From: an uncultured bacterium
GTDB lineage: Bacteria; Myxococcota_A; Bradymonadia; Bradymonadales; Bradymonadaceae
Direction: 5' to 3'
NCBI GenBank assembly: GCA_937981985.1
Contig: CALJNB010000050.1
Span: forward strand, 1-42,438
DNA: 42,438 nt
The stretch's first letter is position 1; every line of letters begins with the position of its first letter. Position numbers and translations under genes: made by a program. The notes under the pieces are model-generated. The model saw nothing but the letters and a program-made list of their open reading frames with translations. It was not told the DNA's origin and searched no databases. Below, one piece after another: positions 31,597 through 40,663 of this stretch.

Positions 31597-32325
31597 CTAC
31601 AGCAATTTTACGACCCGGTCCCATCTTAACTTTTTAGCAAGATCCATAGCAGTATCACCTCGTAGGGTTTTAGCTTCTGTATCCACGCCCAAACTAAGAA
31701 GTGCTTCAATTATTGGGGCGTTTCCTGCGACCGCTTCGTAATGCAATAGGGTATAGCCCTTTTCGTCGGTCAGACAGAGTTCCTCTGGTTTGTCATTTAA
31801 AAACGTTAGCATCTTCTCAACCATCCCTTCCGCCATCGGGTGATCGGCGCCAGCATCTTCTGGCAGCGCAGGTTTGGTCGGATCTCCAAAGGGAAGCCCC
31901 CAAGCGTCATCGTGATCTTGGCGTTCATCGTCGGTCATTTGAAGCCTCATGTCGTGAATCGAAAACCCTCCATAGACAATGCCGCATGAGAACAAAAGCC
32001 AATCTATGGGGGTCTGGTCTATATCGATTTCTACGGCGTCACCCTGTTTGATGTTGGTGAGCTCGTGAGGTTGATTGACTAAAAATCCACTTATCACGTA
32101 GCCGTCAAAATTCAATTCGTTGACCCACATGTGTTCAACGACCTCGCCTTCCTGAAAGCCAGCTTTAACCATTCCTATATCTACAGCCGGTACAATACGT
32201 CGTCGTTCCCAATACATTTCTCGCCAGAAATAGTTAAACGAGTTTCGTGCCATCATATTAGCTTTGTTCATCGTCTCACTTTCGCCTGCCATGAATACTT
32301 TGCTTTCCGTCATAATGCTGTCCAT
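31597..32325 (-). CDS. DUF2314-like protein with C-terminal ankyrin repeats
   Basis: The product is 242 residues; Met5 or Met12 are alternative starts. The N-terminal part (about 20-125) has the DUF2314 pattern: MWVNELNFDGYVISGFLVNQPHELTNIKQGD followed by IDWLLF. The C-terminal part (about 165-242) holds two ankyrin repeats, with DEKGYTLLHYEAVAGNAPIIEALLSLGVD and LRGDTAMDLAKKL. It has no signal peptide and is cytoplasmic. DUF2314 proteins with ankyrin repeats occur among immunity-like and accessory genes in several bacteria. It is divergent from the RNA ligase gene with 170 bases between. The biochemical role is unknown. Confidence 0.78.
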   Translation of the reverse strand: MDSIMTESKVFMAGESETMNKANMMARNSFNYFWREMYWERRRIVPAVDIGMVKAGFQEGEVVEHMWVNELNFDGYVISGFLVNQPHELTNIKQGDAVEIDIDQTPIDWLLFSCGIVYGGFSIHDMRLQMTDDERQDHDDAWGLPFGDPTKPALPEDAGADHPMAEGMVEKMLTFLNDKPEELCLTDEKGYTLLHYEAVAGNAPIIEALLSLGVDTEAKTLRGDTAMDLAKKLRWDRVVKLL

Positions 32326-32469
32326 TTTTATTGAATAAGAAGATAGCGTCCAGGAGGGAAGTTATTCAAGTTTTTAAGCTGAGAAAATACTATATGTATT
32401 CGGAGGGAATAAGTTTTAGAATTTTTCAATTAGGTTGTGACCCATTCAAATTTTGAAGGGTAATTTTTA

Positions 32470-32482
32470 CGCGTTGAACGCG
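32470..32482 (+). promoter_or_regulatory. Small palindrome before the RNA ligase gene
   Basis: CGCGTT-G-AACGCG is a perfect 6-1-6 inverted repeat ending four bases before the GAGG ribosome-binding site (32487-32490). It could be an operator or a small hairpin in the leader. There is no supporting second copy. Confidence 0.25.
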
Positions 32483-32495
32483 CATCGAGGAATTC

Positions 32496-33479
32496 GTGAA
32501 AGCTGTTAAATACCCATCTATCGGACAATTTAGAAACACGATCAAAGCGGTCCGCAGTTTAAGCAAAAATTCGCAATTAGTTACGCTGACTATGAGTGGG
32601 ACTGCAAAAGTGCACGGGACCAACGCATCTGTGTTGTTTTCCGAAGACGGTACCCAGCACCCTCAATCTAAAAATAGTATCTTGACGATCGAAGAAGATA
32701 ATCACGGTTTTGCTAAATGGCATTCCAAGAACAAAGATGTATTTTCTGACCTCTATAAAGCTATCGTTGAGACCCACGAATGGGTTGGTAGTTATTCTCT
32801 CGTCATTTACGGCGAGTGGGCGGGAAAAGGTATTCAAAAAAAGGTAGCTGTCTCTAAAGTGGATCCCTTTTTCTATGTCTTTGGAGTTAAGATTATTGAC
32901 GCTGATGGTTCTATGAGATGGCTTGCCGAATACCCTTTCCTTGAGAGGGGTACCGATATTATTGATAGCCGAAAGGTCTGGCTCAAAGAACTTAGGATTG
33001 ATTTTGAAGCGCCTGACTTGGTTCAAGATGATTTGATACGCATGACCAATGAAGTCGAAGAAGAATGCCCGGTTGGTAAATATTTTGGCGTTTCTGGAGT
33101 CGGCGAGGGAGTGGTGTGGTCCTGCGTGACCGAGGATGGGCAACTTCTCATTTTTAAAGTTAAAGGAGAAAAGCATAGCGTTACTAAGGTTAAAAAAATG
33201 GCCAAAGTTGATACGGAGAAAATGAATTCTATTCGTGAGTTCATCGATTATGCGGTGACCGATAAACGACTTGAACAAGGTTTTTTTGAGGTTTGTAATA
33301 ACCTCGCCGACAAAGCTTTGATGGGGGATTTGATTCGGTGGGTCATTGCTGACCTTAGAAAAGAGGAATCCGATACCCTTTTGGAAAATAGCTTGGCGGT
33401 TAAGGATATTGGTGGGCCCGTGAGTCGACGCGTGAATAGGTGGTTCAATTCCCACGCGCTGAAAGACTTAGAAAAATAG
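32496..33479 (+). CDS. Rnl2-type RNA ligase (nucleotidyltransferase superfamily)
   Basis: The product is 327 residues from a GTG preceded by GAGG five bases upstream. The ligase motifs appear in order: motif I KVHGTN (38-43) with Lys38 as the predicted adenylated residue, motif III VIYGEWAG (103-110) with Glu107, motif IIIa FFYVFGV (125-131), motif IV EGVVW (204-208) and motif V LLIFKVKG (217-224) with Lys221 and Lys223. A helical C-terminal domain (about 235-327) follows, and the total length is close to T4 Rnl2 (334). Rnl2 enzymes seal 3'-OH/5'-phosphate nicks in duplex RNA using ATP. All catalytic motifs are intact. No phage genes and no end-healing enzyme are nearby. The neighbour on the other strand is the DUF2314/ankyrin gene. 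Confidence 0.88.
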   Translation: MKAVKYPSIGQFRNTIKAVRSLSKNSQLVTLTMSGTAKVHGTNASVLFSEDGTQHPQSKNSILTIEEDNHGFAKWHSKNKDVFSDLYKAIVETHEWVGSYSLVIYGEWAGKGIQKKVAVSKVDPFFYVFGVKIIDADGSMRWLAEYPFLERGTDIIDSRKVWLKELRIDFEAPDLVQDDLIRMTNEVEEECPVGKYFGVSGVGEGVVWSCVTEDGQLLIFKVKGEKHSVTKVKKMAKVDTEKMNSIREFIDYAVTDKRLEQGFFEVCNNLADKALMGDLIRWVIADLRKEESDTLLENSLAVKDIGGPVSRRVNRWFNSHALKDLEK

Positions 33480-33725
33480 AAAAATCTCATTCTAAATATC
33501 GTTGTGTTGCGTGATTGGAATCCCTAAGTCCGTATTTACCGAATCGGGTCGGTCCCGTTTTGCATCAATATTTTTGACCTTCGTCGGTACCTGTTTTTAG
33601 GCGCAGAATTTCGAAAAAAAAATATGCAGATAGGTCAGATCAAAAACCATTTTGAGACCTATTTTTTTGAATATCGCCAAATTAATTCACTTGCATTTAA
33701 ATTCCCACTGTATTATGAGCCTGTG

Positions 33726-34061
33726 ATGATGATGCAAAGATTCATGGGCGTTGCCCTCACTTTCGTGCTTCTATTGGGAATGTGCATTAGTACATTTCAT
33801 AGTCACGATCATGATGAGCATGATCATGTTGAACAAACAAGTATTTCATCTTTGGAGCTCGAAGCAGAGTGTTCCCTATGCGATCAGCTTGGACCAAATA
33901 GCTTTCGTTTAATGGGTCGCGTTACGCCCTCTCTAACTCCGAAGGTTCTACATAACACGCCTTTATCGTCACAATGTTCTGAATTCTCCCCAAAGCGTAC
34001 AATTGCTACGCTTATGAACGCCCCCAAAACATCACCCCCATTCGGTATCGAACGTCTTTAA
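33726..34061 (+). CDS. Small His-rich exported or membrane-anchored protein
   Basis: The product is about 111 residues from the ATG at 33726. Nearby ATGs at 33729, 33732 and 33744 are equally possible, and an upstream in-frame ATG at 33624 would add a long polar extension before the signal. The N-terminal hydrophobic segment (FMGVALTFVLLLGMCISTF) is followed at once by a His/Asp/Glu cluster (HSHDHDEHDH) and a CSLC motif, both plausible metal ligands. The layout recalls DUF2946-type small proteins found near metal or TonB genes. It is 56 bases before the TonB receptor start, on the same strand. Confidence 0.65.
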   Translation: MMMQRFMGVALTFVLLLGMCISTFHSHDHDEHDHVEQTSISSLELEAECSLCDQLGPNSFRLMGRVTPSLTPKVLHNTPLSSQCSEFSPKRTIATLMNAPKTSPPFGIERL

Positions 34062-34117
34062 TTATTGATGATTGATTTGTAGACCCGCGTGTCTACGTGT
34101 TTGAATGTGGAATACCG

Positions 34118-36259
34118 ATGAAACCCATTGTTTGTACGTGCCTTGTGTCGTGTTCGTTTATCTGTTGCCTGAACACGTCATTTGCTGAATCGACCTCCGA
34201 AGAAGACGTCGTTTTGGACACTGAAGAAATTGTTGTCGAGGACACCGAAGAAGTATTGACCGTCGGAACAGTTGGAACAGAAACGCCTGACGTACGAACG
34301 CGTGAATCGATTAGCGGTAAAGCTTTAGATGATACTGCCGGTCTTTCTTTGGGGGGTGCACTTGAAAGCGTTAGTGGTGTTCGCGCCGTCGAAAGTGGGG
34401 CAACGACTAAGCCGATGATTCATGGTTTTTTTGGTTCAAGACTTTTGATCTTATTCGACGAAATTTGCCACGAAGCCCAATCATGGGGACTTGATCATGC
34501 CCCTGAAATTGACCCGGCCTCTGCTGGAAAATTAACTGTCATCAAGGGCGCAGGAGGTGTGCGCTATGGTTCTAATGCCATCGGTGGTGTGGTGCTGGTT
34601 GCTCCTCCAAAAATACCGGTAGAACCAGGAGTAAAAGGTTCATTTTCTCTTTTCGGGAACTCTAATAATCGCGGTCTAGGTGGGTCGCTTACATTACGAG
34701 GTCGATCTACCGATTTTGATGCTTTGGGCTGGCGTCTACAGACTTCGGCCAAGAAAGCAGGGAGTATTTCGACTCCAGATTACATTTTGGATAATACCGG
34801 CAATGAAGAATATAACGTTTCTGGTGCTGTGCATTGGGACAAACCTACATATAATTTTCAAATCGGAGCCAGTAGATTCGGATCGAATCAAGGCGTCTTC
34901 ACCGGTCAAGTTGCCGAAAACAGTAATCAATTCAAGGATCTTATTGCCGCGGACATTCCGCCAAATGTTAACGCGTTCACATTCGATTACGATATCGAAC
35001 GTCCGCGTCAAGATGTCGAACACACACTTGTGTATACGCGACTTAAATTCGATACCTTGCCATCGATTCGAACTACGATTGAGGCTGCCCATCAGATCAA
35101 TAAACGGTTGGAATTTGATAAGGTGAGAAAATCGGTTGATGGGCCGCAACTTGACTTTAAGCTCAACACGACTTCTGGAAAAATCCTCGCCGAATTTGAT
35201 GCCCTAGATCATATCTTTGGCGGGATAGGTATTGAGGGCAGACTTCAAGAGAACGTCTTTCAGGGGGTTCGTCTTATTCCCAACTATCGAACGTTTTCTG
35301 GAGGCGTGTTTGGATGGTCTCAATTTGTTTTCGAAAGTTGGGAGGCCGAAATTGGTGCGCGATTAGATTATGAAAGCGTCGAAACCTTTCAGCGTGCGCG
35401 TATCGGGGGAGCCTCGGCGCCGATTGAAGAAAATCAATTTAAATATCTCACGCCAAGTTTTGTTGCTGGGATTTTGTGGCGACCTGTCGATGTTTTCAAA
35501 TCAAATCTGACCTTCTCTTCGGCATCACGCGCACCGACCGTCAACGAGTTATTTATCGATGGTGTTAGTCAAGGGTTAGCGGGTTTTGAAGAAGGAGACA
35601 AAGATCTGGACGTTGAACGATCCTATTCGCTTTCTATGGATCTAACTTACACACCTGCTCGGTGGTTGTCCGCCAACGTGACAGGTCATGCAAAATATAT
35701 CACCGACTATATTCATTTGAGCCCCAAACTTGATCGCGCCGGTGTTCCATCGATTACGACAACGATAAACGGTGGATTTCCCACTTTTGCTTGGAGTCAG
35801 TCCGATAGCACTTTCTATGGTGCCGATGCCGAACTCGAAATATTACCTTCAGATTGGTTGGAGTTTAGATCGACTGCGTCCGTCGTTTTTGCACGCGATG
35901 TCGGCAACGATAAGTTTTTAACTCTCATTCCGGCGCCTTTTTTCGAGCAAGAACTTCGAATGACGCGGGAGAAAATTGGCCCCTTTTCCCATAATTATAT
36001 CAGCGTGAAAAGCGAGCTCAATCTTAAACAAACTCAATTTGATGCCAATTCAGATTTCACAGATCCACCAGATGCGTCGCATTTAATCCATGTTGGAGCC
36101 GGCACTGAGTGGGAAATATCAACAGATTCGACCTTAAGTGTTGATTTGGATTGTCGCAATTTACTCAATACGAAATATCGAAATTATTTAAGTCGGCTGC
36201 GTTATTTTGCGCATGATCCCGGCCGCGCAATTTTTCTAAGAATGAAATTAACCCTCTAG
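34118..36259 (+). CDS. TonB-dependent outer-membrane receptor (possibly zinc or another metal)
   Basis: The product is 713 residues from the ATG at 34118, preceded by GTGGA; a GTG at 34097 would add seven residues before the signal. The signal peptide ends NTSFA. The plug domain contains GALESVSGVRAVESGATTKPMIHGF, WGLDHAPEIDPASAGKLTVIKGAGGVRYGSNAIGGVVLV, typical of receptors with the DHA...DP signature seen in ZnuD-like proteins. The rest is a 22-strand-type barrel ending RAIFLRMKLTL. It would take up a metal or metal complex using TonB/ExbBD energy, encoded elsewhere. Flanking His-rich proteins and a MerC-like gene support a metal role. Substrate is inferred. Confidence 0.9.
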   Translation: MKPIVCTCLVSCSFICCLNTSFAESTSEEDVVLDTEEIVVEDTEEVLTVGTVGTETPDVRTRESISGKALDDTAGLSLGGALESVSGVRAVESGATTKPMIHGFFGSRLLILFDEICHEAQSWGLDHAPEIDPASAGKLTVIKGAGGVRYGSNAIGGVVLVAPPKIPVEPGVKGSFSLFGNSNNRGLGGSLTLRGRSTDFDALGWRLQTSAKKAGSISTPDYILDNTGNEEYNVSGAVHWDKPTYNFQIGASRFGSNQGVFTGQVAENSNQFKDLIAADIPPNVNAFTFDYDIERPRQDVEHTLVYTRLKFDTLPSIRTTIEAAHQINKRLEFDKVRKSVDGPQLDFKLNTTSGKILAEFDALDHIFGGIGIEGRLQENVFQGVRLIPNYRTFSGGVFGWSQFVFESWEAEIGARLDYESVETFQRARIGGASAPIEENQFKYLTPSFVAGILWRPVDVFKSNLTFSSASRAPTVNELFIDGVSQGLAGFEEGDKDLDVERSYSLSMDLTYTPARWLSANVTGHAKYITDYIHLSPKLDRAGVPSITTTINGGFPTFAWSQSDSTFYGADAELEILPSDWLEFRSTASVVFARDVGNDKFLTLIPAPFFEQELRMTREKIGPFSHNYISVKSELNLKQTQFDANSDFTDPPDASHLIHVGAGTEWEISTDSTLSVDLDCRNLLNTKYRNYLSRLRYFAHDPGRAIFLRMKLTL

Positions 36260-36273
36260 TTAAGGAGACTGCA

Positions 36274-36873
36274 ATGAAAACAAAAACACTATTATTTCTA
36301 GTTCTTTCGCTCGCTATGGTAAGCACATCTTGTGGTGACTCTCACGTCGACGAACCTCATGCGCACAATCATGAGGAGGTCATAACCACGGTGGCACTTA
36401 CATTTTCTGGCGAGGGCGATGACATCAAAGGTGCGTTTCGAGACGCCGACGGTGACGGCGGCGATGAGCCAACTACAGACGCGATTACTTTGCCGGCAGA
36501 TACAACACTGACTCTTGATATTGAACTCCTCAATGAGCTTGTCGATCAAATGGACGAAGAGTACGAAATCGGAAAAGAAATCGCAGAAGAGGCAGAAGAA
36601 CATCAGATTTTCTTTTCAGGGACTATCTTTGATGGGGGCGTAACCCATGCGTATGCGGATAAAGAAAGTGATTACACCACCAATAATGTTGGTGATGATC
36701 TTCCGGTTGGGTTGAAGAGTACTATCGTCACTACCGGCGCTGGAAGTGGAACATTGATTGTAACCTTGAAACACCAGCCCCCGGTAAACGACACCGAAAC
36801 GAAGACCGCAACAAGTACAATTAATGACGGCGATTCAGACATTGAAGTCACGTTTAATGTAACGGTTGAGTAG
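36274..36873 (+). CDS. His/Asp-rich lipoprotein linked to the TonB receptor
   Basis: The product is 199 residues. The ATG lies 14 bases after the receptor stop, with a strong AAGGAGA. The lipoprotein signal ends VSTSC (Cys20), followed by DEPHAHNHEE, a possible metal-binding cluster. The body (about 38-199) is beta-rich, with AFRDADGDGGDEP, an acidic helix region EIAEEAEEHQIFFSG and a C-terminal strand set. It resembles small lipoproteins encoded next to TonB receptors in Bacteroidota (some annotated as type 1 periplasmic-fold proteins), from memory only. It is probably a surface or periplasmic substrate-binding partner of the receptor. Confidence 0.75.
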   Translation: MKTKTLLFLVLSLAMVSTSCGDSHVDEPHAHNHEEVITTVALTFSGEGDDIKGAFRDADGDGGDEPTTDAITLPADTTLTLDIELLNELVDQMDEEYEIGKEIAEEAEEHQIFFSGTIFDGGVTHAYADKESDYTTNNVGDDLPVGLKSTIVTTGAGSGTLIVTLKHQPPVNDTETKTATSTINDGDSDIEVTFNVTVE

Positions 36874-36993
36874 ATTTTTTGTTCGGGTAAATGCGTTTAA
36901 AAATCTAAAACCGTCTAAATATTACAATTAGACCATAAAGATTCAACGCGCGGTAAATTCGCTCGTTCAATCGTGTTGTAATGGTAAATCAAA

Positions 36994-37392
36994 ATGAATC
37001 AACTGTTCACCGACAAATTAGCGATCGCGATTTCCGCGGTATGTGCCGTGCACTGCCTAATCCTACCTTTTGCACTAATATGGGTACCCAGTATCGCGTC
37101 CTTGCATTTGGATAACGAAGGCTTTCATCTTTGGATGTTGTTGGCTGTTGTGCCGATTAGCATTTATGCTTTGACAACCGGTTGCATTCAGCACAAACGT
37201 TATCAATTGCTAATCCTTGGTATCGTCGGGCTTGGCTTTCTTGTGTTAGCGATCCTTTTGGGCGATTTTATCGGCGAGTTTGGCGAAAAGGGATTTACGC
37301 TGTTTGGTACTGGGTTACTTGCGGTCGGACATTTCTTGAATTATCGATCATGTAGGTCGCACAAAGAAAACTGCGACTGTTTAGGGCAATGA
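36994..37392 (+). CDS. MerC-domain inner-membrane protein
   Basis: The product is 132 residues with four hydrophobic segments (about 8-27, 43-60, 68-88 and 98-115). The opening DKLAIAISAVCAVHCLILPFAL is the MerC signature, with its Cys-x-x-x-x-Cys pair in the first helix; the C-terminal tail carries further Cys and His (CRSHKENCDC). MerC carries mercury in mer operons, but MerC-domain proteins also occur with zinc-type TonB receptor loci. It is 120 bases after the lipoprotein, with a weak ribosome-binding site, so it may have its own promoter. No other mer gene is present. Confidence 0.85.
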   Translation: MNQLFTDKLAIAISAVCAVHCLILPFALIWVPSIASLHLDNEGFHLWMLLAVVPISIYALTTGCIQHKRYQLLILGIVGLGFLVLAILLGDFIGEFGEKGFTLFGTGLLAVGHFLNYRSCRSHKENCDCLGQ

Positions 37393-37599
37393 AAACAGAC
37401 TTCAAAAAGTCAAGTTATCGAGTGGCGCGTTATCCTTTTTATTTATCGAAGATCTCTAAAAGATCGGGGTGAGTGTTAAAAACGCGCACGTTGATGTTAT
37501 CCAATTTTAATATATCGGTTTGGTTGTCAGGTATAGAAATAGTAACAACGATCTGAGACTAAAGCTTTCATAATGCTTAAGTTTACGATAAAATTTTCT

Positions 37600-39669
37600 A
37601 TGAAAAAAAAATATAGAAACCTCGTTATGGCGTTGTGTCTTTTATTCATCTCGAGCTGTTCTGTCGATCGGCAAGAGCCGCTTTTGAATGCTAAAGATTC
37701 CGGGGTTGGAGATTGGGACGTCATAGATAAAGATCGCGATAAAGATACTGATATAGCCGATGAATTCGTCGAGAAGCCCACAGTCGACAATACGAGCATT
37801 CCTGAAAATGAAACCCCGCTTAGTCAATTTCTGACTACAAACCCTTATAGTGCCGAAAACCCAAGTCTTATATTTGATGTGGATTTAGGAAATACTTCAA
37901 CATCACTCTCTCAATTTAAAACCCACAACGATCGTAAATATTTTGTGGGTCGTAAGGCTAACGCAGATGCCAGTGGTGCTTTTTCAATAGTGCTCTTTGA
38001 AATGGTCGATATTGGAAATAATAAAATGGAGATGGTCGAAAAGAAAATTATATTAGATACGGCTGTTCGTCCGCCTCCAACGATCCACGGCGGCAATTTT
38101 AGAATTACGACTGCATACGAACCCTACCTCGAGTTTTACGATGGACGTCATTGGTTAGCATTCGAGTGTCATGGTCCCGATTTCGAGGCGCATAAATCTG
38201 AAATGAATATCGGTTTGACTTCAGTTGGGGTTTGCATGGGGCCCTTAGATCAAAACAAAGAACTCATACTCAATGAAACTCGAGTGATGATCGCCGGCGG
38301 TGGGCCGGTCGGGTCGCTTTCAAAATTATCCGCGTCGGTCCCAAAACTACTTTCGGTTAAAGATAAGTTGTTTCTCTATTGGACTTCGGTCAAACAGAAT
38401 ACGCACAACGCTTTTCGTGATAAGAGAGTCAGAGACGCTACTTATTTCAAATATAACAATATGTGTAAAAGCCCAGACGACGTCGTTCAATGTCAATATA
38501 AAGCCCTGGTCAAAGAGGTTGATCGAGAATTAATCCCTATTAGTTACAATGAATATCGTTATGATAAGAATTGTTTGGATAAAATCACCATAACGGGTTG
38601 TAGAGAAATAGATGATTTTCATTCATGGCAAGCTAGGATAATCAATCGAATAACCCCATATGAACAATGGATGGTAAGTGCGGACGGCAGTGGCTTAGAA
38701 AAAAGCGAGGAATACCAACGCGACCCTGGGGTCCTGCGTTTCGTGGATTTAGAGTCATTCGGAGCTGAGGTCTTTTTCAGGGGGGCTCAGAAGCTGGCTT
38801 ATCTCGAAGCGGGTACCGATAATTTCCATCAAGTTGCGCTGGCCTATGACCAAGAATCTTTTCACCAGATTTTAAAAAAAACGACCTTTGAATCTGATGC
38901 TTCACAAAGTCGGGTGGCCGATATGTTTGATGTAAAACGACACGGGAACGCGTATTATTTCACTTTCGCCCTCGGCGGCGCCAGCACACAAACCGACTAT
39001 GCAAAAGACTTTTATTGCACTTCTTCATCGGTCGGTGTTTCCGATATTGGGTGTTATCGTTTTGCCGTATTTAAAAGCGATTCTCCTCTAGGCGACTTAA
39101 GAATGGTTGGCGAGCGCGAAGAAATAAATTTGAATTATCCGGGATATGGAGAACTCAAGCCAGGAATTTCTTATCCAAGATATTTTATCCATCCGACAAA
39201 TCATAAAACCTACTTGAGTGCCAAGTTCCAAGGACCCGTCGTTGCCGAGACTTTTCCTACCGGAGAGTACCCAAAAATTCTTGAAATGACGGCCTCTCTT
39301 GGACGTTACTTCCAAAACAAAATCGAGAAGAACGATACGTTAACGCAGGGCATGCGGTTGTTATCCAACAACGGAAAATTTGAGCTATTGTTTAATCAAA
39401 ATGGTCTACAGATACGGAATAATTGGACAAAGCAAATTACGTTCAGTGTGGATAAAACCTCCGTTAACCCGGAACTTACGCTTCAGCCTGATGGTAATCT
39501 CGTTTACCGTACAGATATTAATAGCCCGACCGTGGATATATGGTCAGCAGGTACGCGGACGATGAATCCAAATACTTACGTGATTCTTCAAAATGACGGA
39601 AACCTTGTCCAGTATGAACGTGTTAACGGCGTGCTTCGATCACTATGGAACAGTAATTCAGAAATGTAA
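37600..39669 (+). CDS. Large lipoprotein with a C-terminal bulb-type (mannose-binding) lectin domain
   Basis: The product is 689 residues from the ATG at 37600, which gives a clean signal MKKKYRNLVMALCLLFISSC; the frame is open from 37573. An acidic Asp-rich linker (about 25-65) leads to a region of about 500 residues that I do not recognise. It is rich in short strands and aromatic residues, and GNFRITTAYEPYLEFYDGRHWLAFE recalls a glycosidase-like propeller. The last 110 residues are a B-lectin domain with LQPDGNLVY and LQNDGNLVQY, one of them the full QxDxNxVxY mannose-binding motif. The protein is probably exposed and sugar-binding. It is monocistronic as far as visible. Confidence 0.8.
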   Translation: MKKKYRNLVMALCLLFISSCSVDRQEPLLNAKDSGVGDWDVIDKDRDKDTDIADEFVEKPTVDNTSIPENETPLSQFLTTNPYSAENPSLIFDVDLGNTSTSLSQFKTHNDRKYFVGRKANADASGAFSIVLFEMVDIGNNKMEMVEKKIILDTAVRPPPTIHGGNFRITTAYEPYLEFYDGRHWLAFECHGPDFEAHKSEMNIGLTSVGVCMGPLDQNKELILNETRVMIAGGGPVGSLSKLSASVPKLLSVKDKLFLYWTSVKQNTHNAFRDKRVRDATYFKYNNMCKSPDDVVQCQYKALVKEVDRELIPISYNEYRYDKNCLDKITITGCREIDDFHSWQARIINRITPYEQWMVSADGSGLEKSEEYQRDPGVLRFVDLESFGAEVFFRGAQKLAYLEAGTDNFHQVALAYDQESFHQILKKTTFESDASQSRVADMFDVKRHGNAYYFTFALGGASTQTDYAKDFYCTSSSVGVSDIGCYRFAVFKSDSPLGDLRMVGEREEINLNYPGYGELKPGISYPRYFIHPTNHKTYLSAKFQGPVVAETFPTGEYPKILEMTASLGRYFQNKIEKNDTLTQGMRLLSNNGKFELLFNQNGLQIRNNWTKQITFSVDKTSVNPELTLQPDGNLVYRTDINSPTVDIWSAGTRTMNPNTYVILQNDGNLVQYERVNGVLRSLWNSNSEM

Positions 39670-39760
39670 CGTTTATGTCTGCGTTGAACCGCGAGAGGTA
39701 GTCTATATCTTTTCCAAGATAGGGAGATTTATTTCTTCCAAATATTGAAACGTGTATTCT

Positions 39761-40659
39761 TTAAAAATCGTTTTGAATGGGCAATGACATTAACGCTGCC
39801 ATTGCTTCTTCAGCGCTCATTTTTTTTTGCACCAATTCGTTTGCAGCTGTCAAAATAGGCGCACTCAACCCCGCGTTTTCTGATGCTACTTTGAGATTCA
39901 AAACTAGATTTTGGAAACTCGAAAAATGTGTCTTGGTGGCTTTTGTCTTCTTCCAATTCGAGTGGGTCAAACCCGTTCCTAATTGCGTATCGAGACTGGG
40001 ATTATCTCCCAGCGCCAAGTGCAAATTTGCCAGTCCGGATAGTCCAAATGGCGTTCGCAAATCGCCTTTCAATCTGGAGACCAAATGAGAGGCCTCGGAC
40101 AAACCCCTCGCAACGATCATAGACTTAACCGATTCACCGAGCTCGAAGGCTATTCCCGCACAAAATGCAATAACGCGTGCATAGACTGCGGCAATTTCGG
40201 CGCCCACCAGATCGCTAGACCTATAAACACGGAACGTGGGGCTACTTAAACACTCTGCGACAATCTCGTGAATTTCACCGAATTGCGTTGCGCAGATCGC
40301 CGAGGATGGCAGTTTACTTTGTACATCGTTAAGACACATCGGCCCGCTAAGGAAAGCAAAACGCTGAGTAGAAAGTTCGTTTTCCAAAACCCTGGAGAGC
40401 GTTTGTTGGCTCTGGCTCTCGAGCGCGTGAACCAAATGAACGATTGCGTGACGACCGGTCACGAAGGGCGCGATCGCTCTGCAACATTCTCGGACGTCTT
40501 CAGGTGCAACAGCCAAAAATATGAGAAAGCAGTTTTCTAATTCGTCCGACTTTTTGATACCCTTTTTTGAAAGGTTGAGTGATAGATGCTCTACCTTATT
40601 TTGCTTCATTAAACTTTTTACGATATTGAGTCGCTCACCGCTTCCGATTGTTGCTATTC

Positions 40660-40663
<4 letters not shown>
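39761..40663 (-). CDS. GpsA-like protein, probably lacking glycerol-3-phosphate dehydrogenase activity
   Basis: The product is 300 residues, slightly shorter than GpsA. The C-terminal half parallels GpsA closely: FRVYRSSDLVGAEIAAVYARVIAFCAGI, then ARGLSEASHLVSRLKGDLRTPFGLSGLANLHLAL. The catalytic Lys of the family (in LKNVIAI) is replaced by Ala162, and the other conserved Lys (in KGLE) by His79 (VHALES). The N-terminal GxGxxG is GSGERL. These changes point to a non-catalytic or altered paralogue. The ATG overlaps the acyltransferase stop by four bases, so the two are co-translated. It may act with that enzyme in lipid synthesis, possibly as a regulatory subunit. Confidence 0.75.

Noticed and set aside
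32577..33455. Open frame of 292 codons on the minus strand opposite the RNA ligase
   Set aside because: The plus-strand frame carries all ligase motifs; the antisense product shows no recognisable domain or start signal.
36872..36906. Inverted repeat AGATTTTT/AAAAATCT after the His-rich lipoprotein gene
   Set aside because: The stem is almost all A-T with a 19-base loop, too weak for an intrinsic terminator.
36994..37392. Mercury-resistance operon suggested by the MerC domain
   Set aside because: No merR, merT, merP or merA is present; the neighbours are a TonB receptor and His-rich proteins, so a metal-uptake setting fits better.
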